Shown here: piece after piece, positions 16,432-25,180 of the stretch
Layout of the letters: every line of letters starts with the position of its first letter
How positions within the stretch are numbered: position 1 is the first letter of the stretch
Assembly (NCBI GenBank): GCA_038246785.1
Contig: JBBRVP010000008.1
Location: 37,502-101,501 of the forward strand
Direction of reading: 5' to 3'
Source: JBBRVP01 sp038246785
GTDB lineage: Bacteria; Actinomycetota; Actinomycetes; Jiangellales; Jiangellaceae
Length of the DNA stretch: 64,000 bases
The notes under the pieces: generated by a model
What the model saw: only the letters and a program-made list of their open reading frames with translations
What the model was told of the DNA's origin: nothing
Databases searched by the model: none
Program-made: the position numbers and the translations under genes

Positions 16432-17979
16432 ATGAGCGACGAGCTCGTCAGCGCGGTGCGGAAGGGATACGCGTTCGAGGGACCCGCGCTCGATCTCGGC
16501 GCCCTGGTCGCCGACGACACGGTGCACACCGACGTGCAGGTACGCGTGCCGCTGTCGGCGATGAACCGGCACGGCCTCGTCGCCGGCGCCACCGGCACCG
16601 GCAAGACCAAGACGTTGCAGCTGATGGCCGAGCAGCTGGCCGCGCAGGGCGTGCCCGTGTTCGCTGCCGATATCAAGGGTGACCTGTCCGGGATCGCCCA
16701 GCCGGGTGAGGCCGGCGACAAGGTGAGTGCCCGGGCCACCGAGGTCGGGCAGCAGTGGGTGGCCACCGGCTACCCGGTCGAACTGCTCGCGCTGGGCGGC
16801 AAGGGCAGCGGCGCTCCGGTACGCGCCACCATCACCTCGTTCGGACCGACCCTGCTGGCGAAGGTGCTCGGCCTCAACGACGTGCAGGAGTCCTCGCTCG
16901 GGCTCGTCTTCCACTACGCCGACAAGGCGGGCCTGCCGGTGCTGGACCTGGCAGACCTGCGGGCGGTCGTCCAGCACCTGACCTCCGACGAGGGCAAGGA
17001 CGAGCTCAAGGCGCTCGGCGGGCTCTCGAAGCAGACCGCCGGGGTGATCCTTCGTCAGCTGGTCGCCTTCGAGGACCAGGGGGCGGACGACTTCTTCGGC
17101 GAGCCGGAGCTCGAGGTCTCCGACCTGCTCCGCCCCGCTACTGACGGCCGCGGCGTGGTCACGCTGCTGGAGCTGCCGCAACTGCAGGACCGCCCCGCCC
17201 TGTTCTCCACGTTCCTCATGTGGCTGCTCGCCGAGCTGTTCGAGGAGCTGCCGGAGGTGGGCGACCTCGACAAGCCCAAGCTCGTCTTCTTCTTCGACGA
17301 GGCTCACCTGCTGTTCAAGGACGCCTCCAAGGCCTTCCTCGCCGCGATCGGCCAGACGGTGCGCCTCATCCGGTCCAAGGGCGTCGGCGTCTTCTTCGTC
17401 ACCCAGACGCCGCAGGACGTCCCGGACGAGGTCCTCGCGCAGCTCGGCAACCGGGTGCAGCACGCGCTGCGCGCGTTCACCCCCGACGACGCGACCGCCC
17501 TGCGGCGCACCGCCCGCACCTACCCGGTGTCGGAGTACGAGCTCGAGCGCGTGCTCACCCAGCTCGGCACCGGCGAGGCTGTCGTGACCGTGCTGTCGGA
17601 GAAGGGGGCGCCCACCCCGGTCGCCTGGACCAAGCTGCGGGCGCCGCAGTCGCGGATGGCCCCCGCCGACCAGGCGGTGCTCAACGCGGCCGTCGCCGCC
17701 TCGCCGCTCGCGGCGCGATACGGCGCCGCGATCGACCGCGACAGCGCGTACGAGATGCTCGCGCGGCGGGTGGCGCAGGACAACCCACCAGCCGCCGGGC
17801 CGGCCCCCGCCCCCGCCCCCGCCCCCGCCCCGAAACAACGGCGCGAGCCCAAGCCGGAGCCCAGCGTGGTCGAGCAGGTCGTGCAGTCCTCGGCGTTCAA
17901 GTCGATGCTGCGCTCCGCTGGGACCGTCATCGGCCGGGAGATCGCCCGCGGCGCGTTCGGCACCCGCAAGAGACGCTGA
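16432..17979 (+). CDS. HerA-like (DUF853) ATPase
   Basis: 515-residue P-loop ATPase of the helicase HerA-like/DUF853 family. Walker A GATGTGKTK (~residues 51-59), IKGDLSG as sensor-like segment, Walker B LVFFFDEAHLLF (~284-295) and FVTQTPQDVPDEVLAQLGNR (~322-341), with arginine-finger-type residues after it. A (PA)n linker at ~454-466 is encoded by a C-rich CCCCCG repeat (about 17806-17832), followed by a basic C-terminal helix. ATG start with GGAAGGAG upstream. HerA relatives pump DNA; this subfamily's role in actinomycetes is not defined, and there is no NurA partner here. Confidence 0.85.
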   Translation: MSDELVSAVRKGYAFEGPALDLGALVADDTVHTDVQVRVPLSAMNRHGLVAGATGTGKTKTLQLMAEQLAAQGVPVFAADIKGDLSGIAQPGEAGDKVSARATEVGQQWVATGYPVELLALGGKGSGAPVRATITSFGPTLLAKVLGLNDVQESSLGLVFHYADKAGLPVLDLADLRAVVQHLTSDEGKDELKALGGLSKQTAGVILRQLVAFEDQGADDFFGEPELEVSDLLRPATDGRGVVTLLELPQLQDRPALFSTFLMWLLAELFEELPEVGDLDKPKLVFFFDEAHLLFKDASKAFLAAIGQTVRLIRSKGVGVFFVTQTPQDVPDEVLAQLGNRVQHALRAFTPDDATALRRTARTYPVSEYELERVLTQLGTGEAVVTVLSEKGAPTPVAWTKLRAPQSRMAPADQAVLNAAVAASPLAARYGAAIDRDSAYEMLARRVAQDNPPAAGPAPAPAPAPAPKQRREPKPEPSVVEQVVQSSAFKSMLRSAGTVIGREIARGAFGTRKRR

Positions 17980-18022
17980 GACCGCCGAGCCGACCGTGCC
18001 CTCGAGGCGGCTCGCGCGAGAG

Positions 18023-18110
18023 TGGCGGAGGATGCGGGATTTGAACCCGCGAGGGGTTGCCCCCAACACGATTTCCAATCGTGCGCCCTAGGCCACTAGG
18101 CGAATCCTCC
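18023..18110 (-). tRNA. tRNA-Ser (anticodon GGA)
   Basis: Minus strand: acceptor GGAGGAT pairs with ATCCTCC (18027-18033 on the plus strand), discriminator G, and CCA is encoded (18023-18025). Anticodon arm CACGA-TTGGAAA-TCGTG; anticodon complement at 18074-18076. Long variable arm TTGGGGGCAACCCC confirms a serine tRNA. Confidence 0.96.
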
Positions 18111-18117
18111 GCCGCAG

Positions 18118-18123
18118 AGAGTA
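18118..18123 (-). promoter_or_regulatory. Predicted -10 box (TACTCT) of tRNA-Ser(GGA)
   Basis: Spacing gives a start at 18111, one base before the mature tRNA 5' end, the same arrangement as tRNA-Ser(CGA). Confidence 0.5.
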
Positions 18124-18194
18124 GCGGGCCGCCGCTCCCGCCCAGGACCGTCGCCACCCCCCATGCGGCCTCACCGCTGCCGGCACCGGCCCCC

Positions 18195-18200
18195 TAGACT
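18195..18200 (+). promoter_or_regulatory. Predicted -10 box (TAGACT) of the SRP RNA
   Basis: Places the transcript start at about 18207, at the base of the SRP RNA terminal stem. Confidence 0.55.
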
Positions 18201-18206
18201 GGGCTG

Positions 18207-18298
18207 CCGACCCCTCGCGCGGCGGTATCTCGCCGAACTCCCCCAGGGCCGGAAGGCAGCAAGGGCAGGTGGGCTCTGCCGGGTGCGCGAGGGGTCCT
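18207..18298 (+). ncRNA. ffs: Small signal recognition particle RNA (4.5S-type)
   Basis: The apical domain is recognisable: GGCCGGAAGGCAGCAAGGGC at ~18247 (GGAA tetraloop region and conserved asymmetric loop AGCAA opposite it). The outer stem ACCCCTCGCGC (18210-18220) pairs perfectly with GCGCGAGGGGT (18285-18295). The RNA binds Ffh and SRP receptor for membrane protein targeting. It lies upstream of dnaX, the usual place in actinobacteria. Ends are estimated from the stem and the promoter. Confidence 0.93.
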
Positions 18299-18375
18299 CG
18301 CTGCCCGTGCCGGCTCCGCTGGCCGCCGCCGCAGCCCGCGGTTCGTAGCCGCTGGGGCCTGTCCCAGCGCGGCGC

Positions 18376-18381
18376 TAGGGT
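18376..18381 (+). promoter_or_regulatory. Predicted -10 box (TAGGGT) of dnaX, leaderless
   Basis: Spacing of exactly six bases to the GTG at 18388 puts transcription start on the start codon. No ribosome site is present. Confidence 0.55.
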
Positions 18382-18387
18382 CGTTGC

Positions 18388-20238
18388 GTGTCCGTGGCTC
18401 TCTACCGCACCTACCGCCCCGGTCGGCTTGCCGACGTCGTGGGCCAGGAGCACGTCACCGAGCCGCTGCGGCGTGCCCTCGAGGGCGACCGGGTGCACCA
18501 CGCGTACCTGTTCTCCGGGCCGCGCGGCTGCGGCAAGACCTCCAGCGCGCGCATCCTGGCCCGTTCGCTCAACTGCGAGCAGGGGCCGACTCCGGAGCCC
18601 TGCGGGCAGTGCCGCGCGTGCGTCGAGCTGGCTCCCCTGGGCCCGGGGAGCATGGACGTCATCGAGATCGACGCCGCCACGCACGGCCTGGTCGACGACG
18701 CCCGCGAGCTTCGGGAGAAGGCGCATTTCGCCCCGGTGTCGAGCCGGTTCAAGGTCTACATCATCGACGAGGCGCACCAGCTCGGGCCGGGCGCCGCCAA
18801 TGCCCTCCTCAAGATCATCGAGGAGCCGCCGCCGCACCTGAAGTTCGTCTTCGCCACGACCGCGCCCGACAAGATCCTCGCGACGATCCGCTCGCGCACC
18901 CACCACTACCCGTTCCGGCTCATCCCGGCGCGCACGCTGCAGCGCCACCTCGGCTGGATCTGCGAGCAGGAGGGAGTCCACATCGAGCCGGCGGCGCTGG
19001 CGCTCGTCGCCCGCTCGGGAGCCGGCTCGGCGCGGGACGCCCTGTCGGTGCTCGGCCAGCTCATTGCCGGTGCCGGACCCGACGGTGTCACCTACGAGCT
19101 GGCCAACGCCCTGCTCGGGGTCACCGACGCGGCCCTGCTCGACGAGGTCGTCGACGCGGTCGCGGCCGCCGACGGGGCCACCGTGCTGACCGCGGTCGAC
19201 CGGGCGCTGGACTCCGGACACGACCCGCGGCGCTTCCTCGCCGACCTGCTCGAGCGCTTCCGCGACCTGCTCGTCATGCACGCGGTGCCCGACGCCGCCG
19301 CTCGGGGCCTGGTCGACGTTTCCGGCGACCAGGCCGAGCGCATGGCGGCCCAGGCCCAACACTTCGGCCCCTCCGACGTCGTGCGGCTGGCCGAGGTCGT
19401 CGACGAGGGAATCACCGCGATGAAGGGCACCACGCCCACCCGGCTGCAGCTCGAGCTGGTCATGGCCCGGCTGCTGGTGCCCGGCGCCGAGGACACCGTG
19501 CGCGGGGTCCAGGCGCGCCTCGATCGCATCGAGCGCCGCATCGGGCTGGGTGGCGTCCCCGGACCGGACACCCGGCCGGCACCGCCACCGGCCCGGCCAC
19601 TGCCGGCCGCGCCGACGCCACCCGCGCGGCAGTCCGCGGCGGGGCCGGAGCCGACGCCCGCCCCGCCGGAGGCGTCCCCCGCGCCACCGGCCGGTGGGGT
19701 GTCGGCGCTGCCCGGGCCGGCCCTGCCGGCGGGCCCCGCCGCTGCCGGCCCCGGCGTCGCCGACGCACGCCGGCTCTGGCCCGAGGTGCTCGACGCGGTC
19801 AAGGACGCCCGCAGGTTCACCTGGACCCTGCTCTCCGGCAACGCCCAGGTCGCCGGCGTCGAGGGGCGCGTGCTCACGCTGACGCTGGCCAGTGCGGGTG
19901 CCCGGGACGCGTTCGTGCGGTCGGGTTCCGAGGAGATCGTCCGCCAGGCGCTCATCGACGTGCTCGCGGTCGACTGGCGGGTCGAGGCGGTGCTGGGTCC
20001 CCCCGGCGCGACGACGCCAGCAGGTGCGCTCCCATCGCCCCCGCAGTCGCCAGCATCCCGCGGACCTTCGTCAGCAGGGGTGGACTCGCGGGCCGGGCAG
20101 CGTTCGCCCGCCGCGGTGGCCTGGCCCGGTGCCGCCGACGTCTCGCCCGACGACCCGGTGGCCGTCGCCGGCTCGCACGCCGACCTGCTCGCCCGCGAGC
20201 TCGGCGCCACGGTCATCGAGGAGTACGACGAGAGCTGA
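18388..20238 (+). CDS. dnaX: DNA polymerase III subunit gamma/tau
   Basis: Clamp-loader ATPase of the replisome, 616 residues. AAA+ domain I: Walker A GPRGCGKTSSAR (~44-55), zinc Cys cluster in the segment C63..C72-x2-C75-x2-C78, Walker B VYIIDEAHQLG (~128-138), sensor 1 FATTAPDK (~151-158), SRC-equivalent replaced by RSRTHHY. Domain III follows to ~360; a Pro/Ala-rich linker (~395-455) leads to the tau C-terminal alpha/beta domain (~455-540) and an acidic end. Leaderless GTG start. No frameshift slippery A-run is evident, so a short gamma form is not predicted. Confidence 0.95.
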   Translation: MSVALYRTYRPGRLADVVGQEHVTEPLRRALEGDRVHHAYLFSGPRGCGKTSSARILARSLNCEQGPTPEPCGQCRACVELAPLGPGSMDVIEIDAATHGLVDDARELREKAHFAPVSSRFKVYIIDEAHQLGPGAANALLKIIEEPPPHLKFVFATTAPDKILATIRSRTHHYPFRLIPARTLQRHLGWICEQEGVHIEPAALALVARSGAGSARDALSVLGQLIAGAGPDGVTYELANALLGVTDAALLDEVVDAVAAADGATVLTAVDRALDSGHDPRRFLADLLERFRDLLVMHAVPDAAARGLVDVSGDQAERMAAQAQHFGPSDVVRLAEVVDEGITAMKGTTPTRLQLELVMARLLVPGAEDTVRGVQARLDRIERRIGLGGVPGPDTRPAPPPARPLPAAPTPPARQSAAGPEPTPAPPEASPAPPAGGVSALPGPALPAGPAAAGPGVADARRLWPEVLDAVKDARRFTWTLLSGNAQVAGVEGRVLTLTLASAGARDAFVRSGSEEIVRQALIDVLAVDWRVEAVLGPPGATTPAGALPSPPQSPASRGPSSAGVDSRAGQRSPAAVAWPGAADVSPDDPVAVAGSHADLLARELGATVIEEYDES

Positions 20239-20291
20239 GCCCGCTCTAGGCTCGTGGCACCCGCTCGTCGTACCGCTCGAAGGAGCCGACC

Positions 20292-20690
20292 GTGATCCCC
20301 GGTGACCCCGCCGTTCCGCCCCCCGGCCCCGACCCCGGCGGCTTCGACCTGCAGGGGCTGCTGGACCAGGCCCAGCAGGTGCAGCAGCAGCTCGCCCGGG
20401 CGCAGGAGGAGCTGGCGGCGGCCCGGGTCGCGGGCACTGCCGGCGGGGGGTTGGTGACTGCCACCGTGACCGGCACCGGCGAGCTCGTCGACCTCCGCAT
20501 AGAGCCCGCTGCCGTCGACCTCGCCGAGGACGATGCCCTGGAGACCGTGGCCGACCTCGTGCTGGCGGCGGTGCGCGACGCGGCGGGCAACGCGCAGCTG
20601 CGCGCCCAGCAGTCGCTCGGGCCGTTCGCGCAGGGGTTCGGCGGCGGCCTGCCCGGTCTGCCCGGTGCTGCCGATCCGCCCGGCGTGTAG
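20292..20690 (+). CDS. YbaB/EbfC family nucleoid-associated protein
   Basis: 132 residues. Central coiled-coil helix FDLQGLLDQAQQVQQQLARA (~residues 18-37), then the beta part GGLVTATVTGTGELVDLRIEP (~52-72) and a C-terminal helix, the YbaB plan. Proline-rich N-terminal extension and Gly-rich tail. GTG start with AAGGAG upstream. Binds DNA as a dimer in characterised relatives; conserved position between dnaX and recR. Confidence 0.9.
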   Translation: MIPGDPAVPPPGPDPGGFDLQGLLDQAQQVQQQLARAQEELAAARVAGTAGGGLVTATVTGTGELVDLRIEPAAVDLAEDDALETVADLVLAAVRDAAGNAQLRAQQSLGPFAQGFGGGLPGLPGAADPPGV

Positions 20691-20697
20691 GAACACC

Positions 20698-21297
20698 GTG
20701 TACGAAGGAGTGGTCCAGGACCTGATCGACGAGCTCGCCCGGTTGCCGGGTGTCGGACCCAAGGGGGCCCAGCGCATCGCGTTCCACCTGCTCGCGGCCG
20801 ATCCCGGTGACGTGCGGCGCCTTGCCGCCACCCTCGTCCAGGTCAAGGACACGGTGCGCTTCTGCGCCACGTGCGGCAATGTCGCCGAGGCGGCCGAGTG
20901 CCGGATCTGCCGCGACCCGCGCCGCGACCCCGCGGTGCTGTGCGTGGTGGAGGAGCCCAAGGACGTCGTCGCGATAGAGCGGACCCGGGAGTTCCGCGGG
21001 CGCTACCACGTCCTCGGCGGGGCGATCAGCCCGATCGAGGGCGTCGGGCCCGACGACCTTCGCGTCCGCGAGCTGATGACCCGGCTGGCCGACGACACCG
21101 TCACGGAGGTCATCCTGGCCACCGACCCCAACCTCGAGGGCGAGGCGACCGCGACCTATCTGGCGCGGCTGCTCAAGCCGCTGGGGTTGCGGGTCACCCG
21201 GCTGGCCAGTGGACTACCGGTGGGAGGCGACCTGGAGTACGCCGACGAGGTGACGCTCGGCCGCGCGTTCGAGGGGCGGCGACTGCTCGATGTGTAG
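20698..21297 (+). CDS. recR: Recombination mediator RecR
   Basis: 199 residues, full length. Acts with RecF/RecO to load RecA at gaps. Helix-hairpin-helix LARLPGVGPKGAQRIAFHLL (~11-30), Cys4 zinc finger CATC...CRIC (~56-74), Toprim domain beginning CVVEEPKDVVAIE (~80-92) and ATDPNLEGEATATYL (~140-154). GTG at 20698, seven bases after the ybaB stop. The start is the family-typical VYEGVVQDLI. Confidence 0.95.
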   Translation: MYEGVVQDLIDELARLPGVGPKGAQRIAFHLLAADPGDVRRLAATLVQVKDTVRFCATCGNVAEAAECRICRDPRRDPAVLCVVEEPKDVVAIERTREFRGRYHVLGGAISPIEGVGPDDLRVRELMTRLADDTVTEVILATDPNLEGEATATYLARLLKPLGLRVTRLASGLPVGGDLEYADEVTLGRAFEGRRLLDV

Positions 21298-21335
21298 TGC
21301 GCTGTGCCGGCCCGACCGAGGAGGAGAGTGCTGCT

Positions 21336-21983
21336 GTGGCCACTGACCCTGCCACTGCGCCGGTCACGGCGGCGCCCGGTGCGCTCGACGAGGAGCTGCT
21401 CGACTTCGGTGCCGAGATCGCCGACCAGGTCGAGAGTTTCCTGCTGGCGCTGCGGGCTGTGGCGCAGGCCGACGAGCCGGGCAGCACGCTGTCGATGCTG
21501 CTCCTGGAGGTCAGCCAGGTGCTCCTTGCGGGCGGCCGGCTCGGCGCCATCGCGGACGTCGTTCCCGATGAGCGGTTCGAGCCCGATGCGGGCTTCGACA
21601 CCGACGTCGAGGAGCTCCGCGAGCGGCTTGCCACGCTGCTCGAGCCGGTCGACGACTACGTCGAGGTGCTCGATCCGGTCGACCCGACTCGAGGTGCCGA
21701 CACGTTTCTGCTCTCCGACGAACTGACGAGCGTGGCCAGCGACCTGCTGCACGGGCTCAGCCACTACCGCGGCGGCCGCACCGTCGAGGCTCTGTGGTGG
21801 TGGCAGTTCTCCTTCCTGTCGTCCTGGGGGCCGGCGGCGGGCGGAGCGTTGCGCACGCTCGTCTCGCTCATCGCGCACACGAGGCTGTCCGCGGACGAGG
21901 ATCCCGCGGTCGCCGCGGAGGACGAGCTGCTCGCCCAGACCGTGTCGCAGGCGGTCGCGGACGCGCCGGACGACCTGGCCTGA
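21336..21983 (+). CDS. DUF5063 protein
   Basis: 215 residues. Helical, acidic protein with LDFGAEIADQVESFL near the N-terminus and DDYVEVLDPVD, ALWWWQFSFLSSWG (~153-166) in the C-terminal half, as in the actinobacterial DUF5063 family. GTG at 21336 selected from frame and GAGGAG at 21321-21326. Commonly downstream of recR and upstream of aspartokinase in actinomycetes; function unknown. Confidence 0.82.
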   Translation: MATDPATAPVTAAPGALDEELLDFGAEIADQVESFLLALRAVAQADEPGSTLSMLLLEVSQVLLAGGRLGAIADVVPDERFEPDAGFDTDVEELRERLATLLEPVDDYVEVLDPVDPTRGADTFLLSDELTSVASDLLHGLSHYRGGRTVEALWWWQFSFLSSWGPAAGGALRTLVSLIAHTRLSADEDPAVAAEDELLAQTVSQAVADAPDDLA

Positions 21984-21996
21984 CCGGGACGGCCGG

Positions 21997-22002
21997 TAGA
22001 CT
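21997..22002 (+). promoter_or_regulatory. Predicted -10 box (TAGACT) of the aspartokinase gene
   Basis: Predicts a start near 22009 and a ~39-base leader that includes GGGAGGA before the GTG at 22048. Confidence 0.45.
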
Positions 22003-22047
22003 CGGCGCTCCTGTGCTGGCATGGTCGGAGAGCTCCGGGAGGACGCC

Positions 22048-23309
22048 GTGGGCCTCGTCGTCCAGAAGTACGGCGGCTCCTCCGTCGCCGACGCCGAGTC
22101 CATCAAGCGAGTGGCGCAGCGCGTGGTCACCACCAAGAAGGACGGCCACGACGTCGTCATCGTCATCTCGGCCATGGGCGACACGACCGACGAGCTGCTC
22201 GAGCTCGCCCAACAGGTCTCGCCGTTGCCGCCTCCCCGCGAGCTGGACATGCTGCTCACCGCCGGCGAGCGCATGTCGGCAGCCCTGCTCGCCATGGCGA
22301 TCGCCAACCTCGGCAGCCAGGCGCGCTCGTTCACCGGCAGCCAGGCAGGGGTCATCACGACCGGCGCGCACGGCAACGCCCGCATCATCGACATCACGCC
22401 CAGCCGCATCCAGGCCGCGGTGACCGGCGGCGACGTGGCCATCGTCGCCGGCTTCCAGGGAGTGAGCCAGGACACCAAGGACATCACGACGCTGGGGCGC
22501 GGAGCCTCGGACACGACGGCCGTGGCGCTCGCTGCAGCGCTCGGTGCCTCGCACTGCGAGATCTATACCGATGTGGACGGCATCTTCACCGCCGACCCGC
22601 GCATCGTGCCGACCGCCCGCCGCATCCCCAGCATCTCCTATGAGGAGATGCTAGAGATGGCGGCCTGCGGGGCGAAGGTGCTGCACCTGCGCTGCGTGGA
22701 GTACGCGCGCCGCTACGACGTCCCCATCCATGTGCGCTCGTCGTTCTCGCAGGTGGACGGCACGTGGGTGGTGGCCGACCGAGGAGAGGACGAGATGGAG
22801 CAGGCGATCATCTCCGGCGTCGCCCACGACCGCAGCGAAGGCAAGATCACTGTCGTCGGCGTCCCGGACAAGGTCGGGGAGGCCGCGCGCATCTTCGCGG
22901 CCGTGGCCGAGTCCGACACCAACATCGACATGATCGTGCAGAACGTCTCGGCTGTCGCGACCGGTCGCACCGACATCTCCTTCACGTTGCCCAAGTCCGA
23001 CGGGGCGACCGCGCTCAAGGGCCTGGAGCGGATCCAGCGCGAGGTCGGGTTCGAGTCGCTGCGCTACGACGACCAGATCGGCAAGGTGTCTCTCGTGGGC
23101 GCCGGCATGCGCAGCCACCCGGGTGTCTCGGCGCGGTTCTTCGCGGCTCTGGCCGAGGCGGGCGTCAACATCGAGATGATCTCGACCTCCGAGATCCGGA
23201 TCTCGGTGGTGGTGGCGGCCGTCGACGTCGACGTGGCTGTGCAGGCGGTGCATCGCGCGTTCGATCTCGACGGTGAGCAGGAAGCCGTCGTCTACGCCGG
23301 GACCGGCCG

Positions 23310-23313
<4 letters not shown>
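22048..23313 (+). CDS. lysC: Aspartokinase (alpha form; internal start gives beta)
   Basis: First step of the aspartate pathway to lysine, threonine, methionine and diaminopimelate. 421 residues, as in Corynebacterium. Kinase domain: KYGGSSV (~6-12), LLTAGERMSAALL (~70), GRGASDTTAVALAAALGA (~150). Two ACT domains follow (ITVVGVPDKVGEAARIF and VSLVGAGMRSHPGVSARFF), the site of Lys/Thr feedback. GTG start with GGGAGGA upstream; an upstream ATG at 22021 lacks a ribosome site. Operon with asd (GTGA overlap). Confidence 0.95.
22795..23313 (+). CDS. lysC: Internal in-frame start: aspartokinase beta subunit
   Basis: ATG at codon 250 begins MEQAIISGVAHDRSEG and is preceded by GAGGAG eight bases upstream. 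In Corynebacterium the beta subunit begins at the equivalent codon, producing a 172-residue ACT-only chain that forms the alpha2beta2 enzyme. Seen: the start and its ribosome site; inferred: the product. Confidence 0.7.
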
Positions 23314-24353
<1,040 letters not shown>

Positions 24354-24408
24354 CCAGGGACGCGACCCCGCCCAAACCGCGGCTGATGTGCAGAGATCGG
24401 GTGACGCG

Positions 24409-24690
24409 TCAGCGTCGGCGCAGCAGGTACGCCGCTGCCGCCGCGCCGAGGAACGCCCCCGCGGCACCGGAGACTGCCCCCAGGAACGGCAGCAACGCGA
24501 AGAGCAGGAACACCGCTGCCGCCGCCACCGCCCCGGCAAGCAAGGCCGTCTGTCCTCGGGAGCCGGCGCTCGGCGTGGCTGGTGGCTTCGCCCCGGACGG
24601 CCGCTTGGCCGGGACCGCGGCCGGGTTGAGTGAACGCTCCACCTCGGCGAGGAGCTCGGAGTAGTCGTCGGGCTGGGAGTTACGCGCCAT
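24409..24690 (-). CDS. Small membrane protein, hypothetical
   Basis: 93 residues: charged N-terminus (DDYSELLAEVERSLNP), a Pro/Lys linker, then two adjacent hydrophobic helices (~48-64, ~68-86) and an Arg-rich end (YLLRRR), so probably an inner-membrane hairpin with both ends inside. ATG at 24690 preceded by CAGACT at the leaderless spacing. No family recognised with certainty. Confidence 0.65.
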   Translation of the reverse strand: MARNSQPDDYSELLAEVERSLNPAAVPAKRPSGAKPPATPSAGSRGQTALLAGAVAAAAVFLLFALLPFLGAVSGAAGAFLGAAAAAYLLRRR

Positions 24691-24696
24691 GCCTGC

Positions 24697-24702
24697 AGTC
24701 TG
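24697..24702 (-). promoter_or_regulatory. Predicted -10 box (CAGACT), leaderless
   Basis: Exactly six bases before the ATG at 24690, so transcription would start on the start codon. Confidence 0.4.
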
Positions 24703-24747
24703 GCACCGGGGGCGGGCTCCTGTCCTCGCCCGCTGCCGCTAGGGCCC

Positions 24748-25045
24748 AATGCCCAGCGGCTCCTGGAGTCGGCGATCGCGGCCGAAGCGCGGCTCGTCAC
24801 GGATGCCGAGGTGCTCCAGGAGATCCTCATCGCTTTGCGGCGATTCGCCGGCCGGATGGATGCGATCCAACCCGCTTTCGACACGCCGCTGGGGCTCGTC
24901 GAGGCCGTCTATCCGGTCGAGCTCGCCGGCGCCAACTCGCGAAGGAACTGCTGCATGGCGGCCTCGGACTCTCCGCCCGCGACAAGTTGCACGTCGCCGT
25001 CATGCAGCGGCAGGACACCAGCCACAGCCGAGAACCTGAACGATG
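24748..25045 (+). pseudogene. Decayed PIN-domain (VapC-like) toxin gene
   Basis: Segments of a PIN toxin are readable in two frames. First frame: NAQRLLESAIAAEARLVTDA, VLQEIL and then GLVEAVYPVEL. After a shift near 24935 the second frame reads AKELLHGGLGLSARDKLHVAVMQR, which contains the conserved SARDALHVA region. The N-terminal catalytic VDTN strand is absent and an upstream stop precedes the first segment. So it lacks the 5' end and has at least one frameshift. No antitoxin gene remains next to it. It fills the otherwise empty interval between the membrane protein gene and tRNA-Pro. Confidence 0.6.
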
Positions 25046-25086
25046 GCCCGAGACACCTGCGCAGGGTGTCCCGAGACATCACAGTG

Positions 25087-25160
25087 TCGGGGTGGCGGGA
25101 TTCGAACCCACGGCCTCGTCGACCCGAACGACGCGCGCTACCAAGCTGCGCCACACCCCG
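25087..25160 (-). tRNA. tRNA-Pro (anticodon CGG)
   Basis: Minus strand: acceptor CGGGGTG pairs with CACCCCG, discriminator A, no encoded CCA. D-arm GGCGCAGCTTGGTAGCGC, anticodon arm CGTCG-TTCGGGT-CGACG (CGG), T-arm GTGGGTTCGAATCCCGC. All canonical positions present; 74 nt. Confidence 0.95.
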
Positions 25161-25174
25161 CCGAACGCCGGCCG

Positions 25175-25180
25175 AGTCTA
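25175..25180 (-). promoter_or_regulatory. Predicted -10 box (TAGACT) of tRNA-Pro
   Basis: Predicts a start at about 25168, giving a conventional 7-8 base 5' leader for RNase P, unlike the two serine tRNAs. Confidence 0.45.

Noticed and set aside
16432..17979. HerA-like ATPase as part of a HerA-SIR2 or HerA-DUF4297 defence pair
   Set aside because: The flanking genes are the small VapB-named protein and a tRNA; there is no SIR2, DUF4297 or NurA nuclease gene nearby.
22003..22047. A lysine riboswitch before aspartokinase
   Set aside because: The predicted leader is only about 39 bases, far too short for the lysine aptamer.
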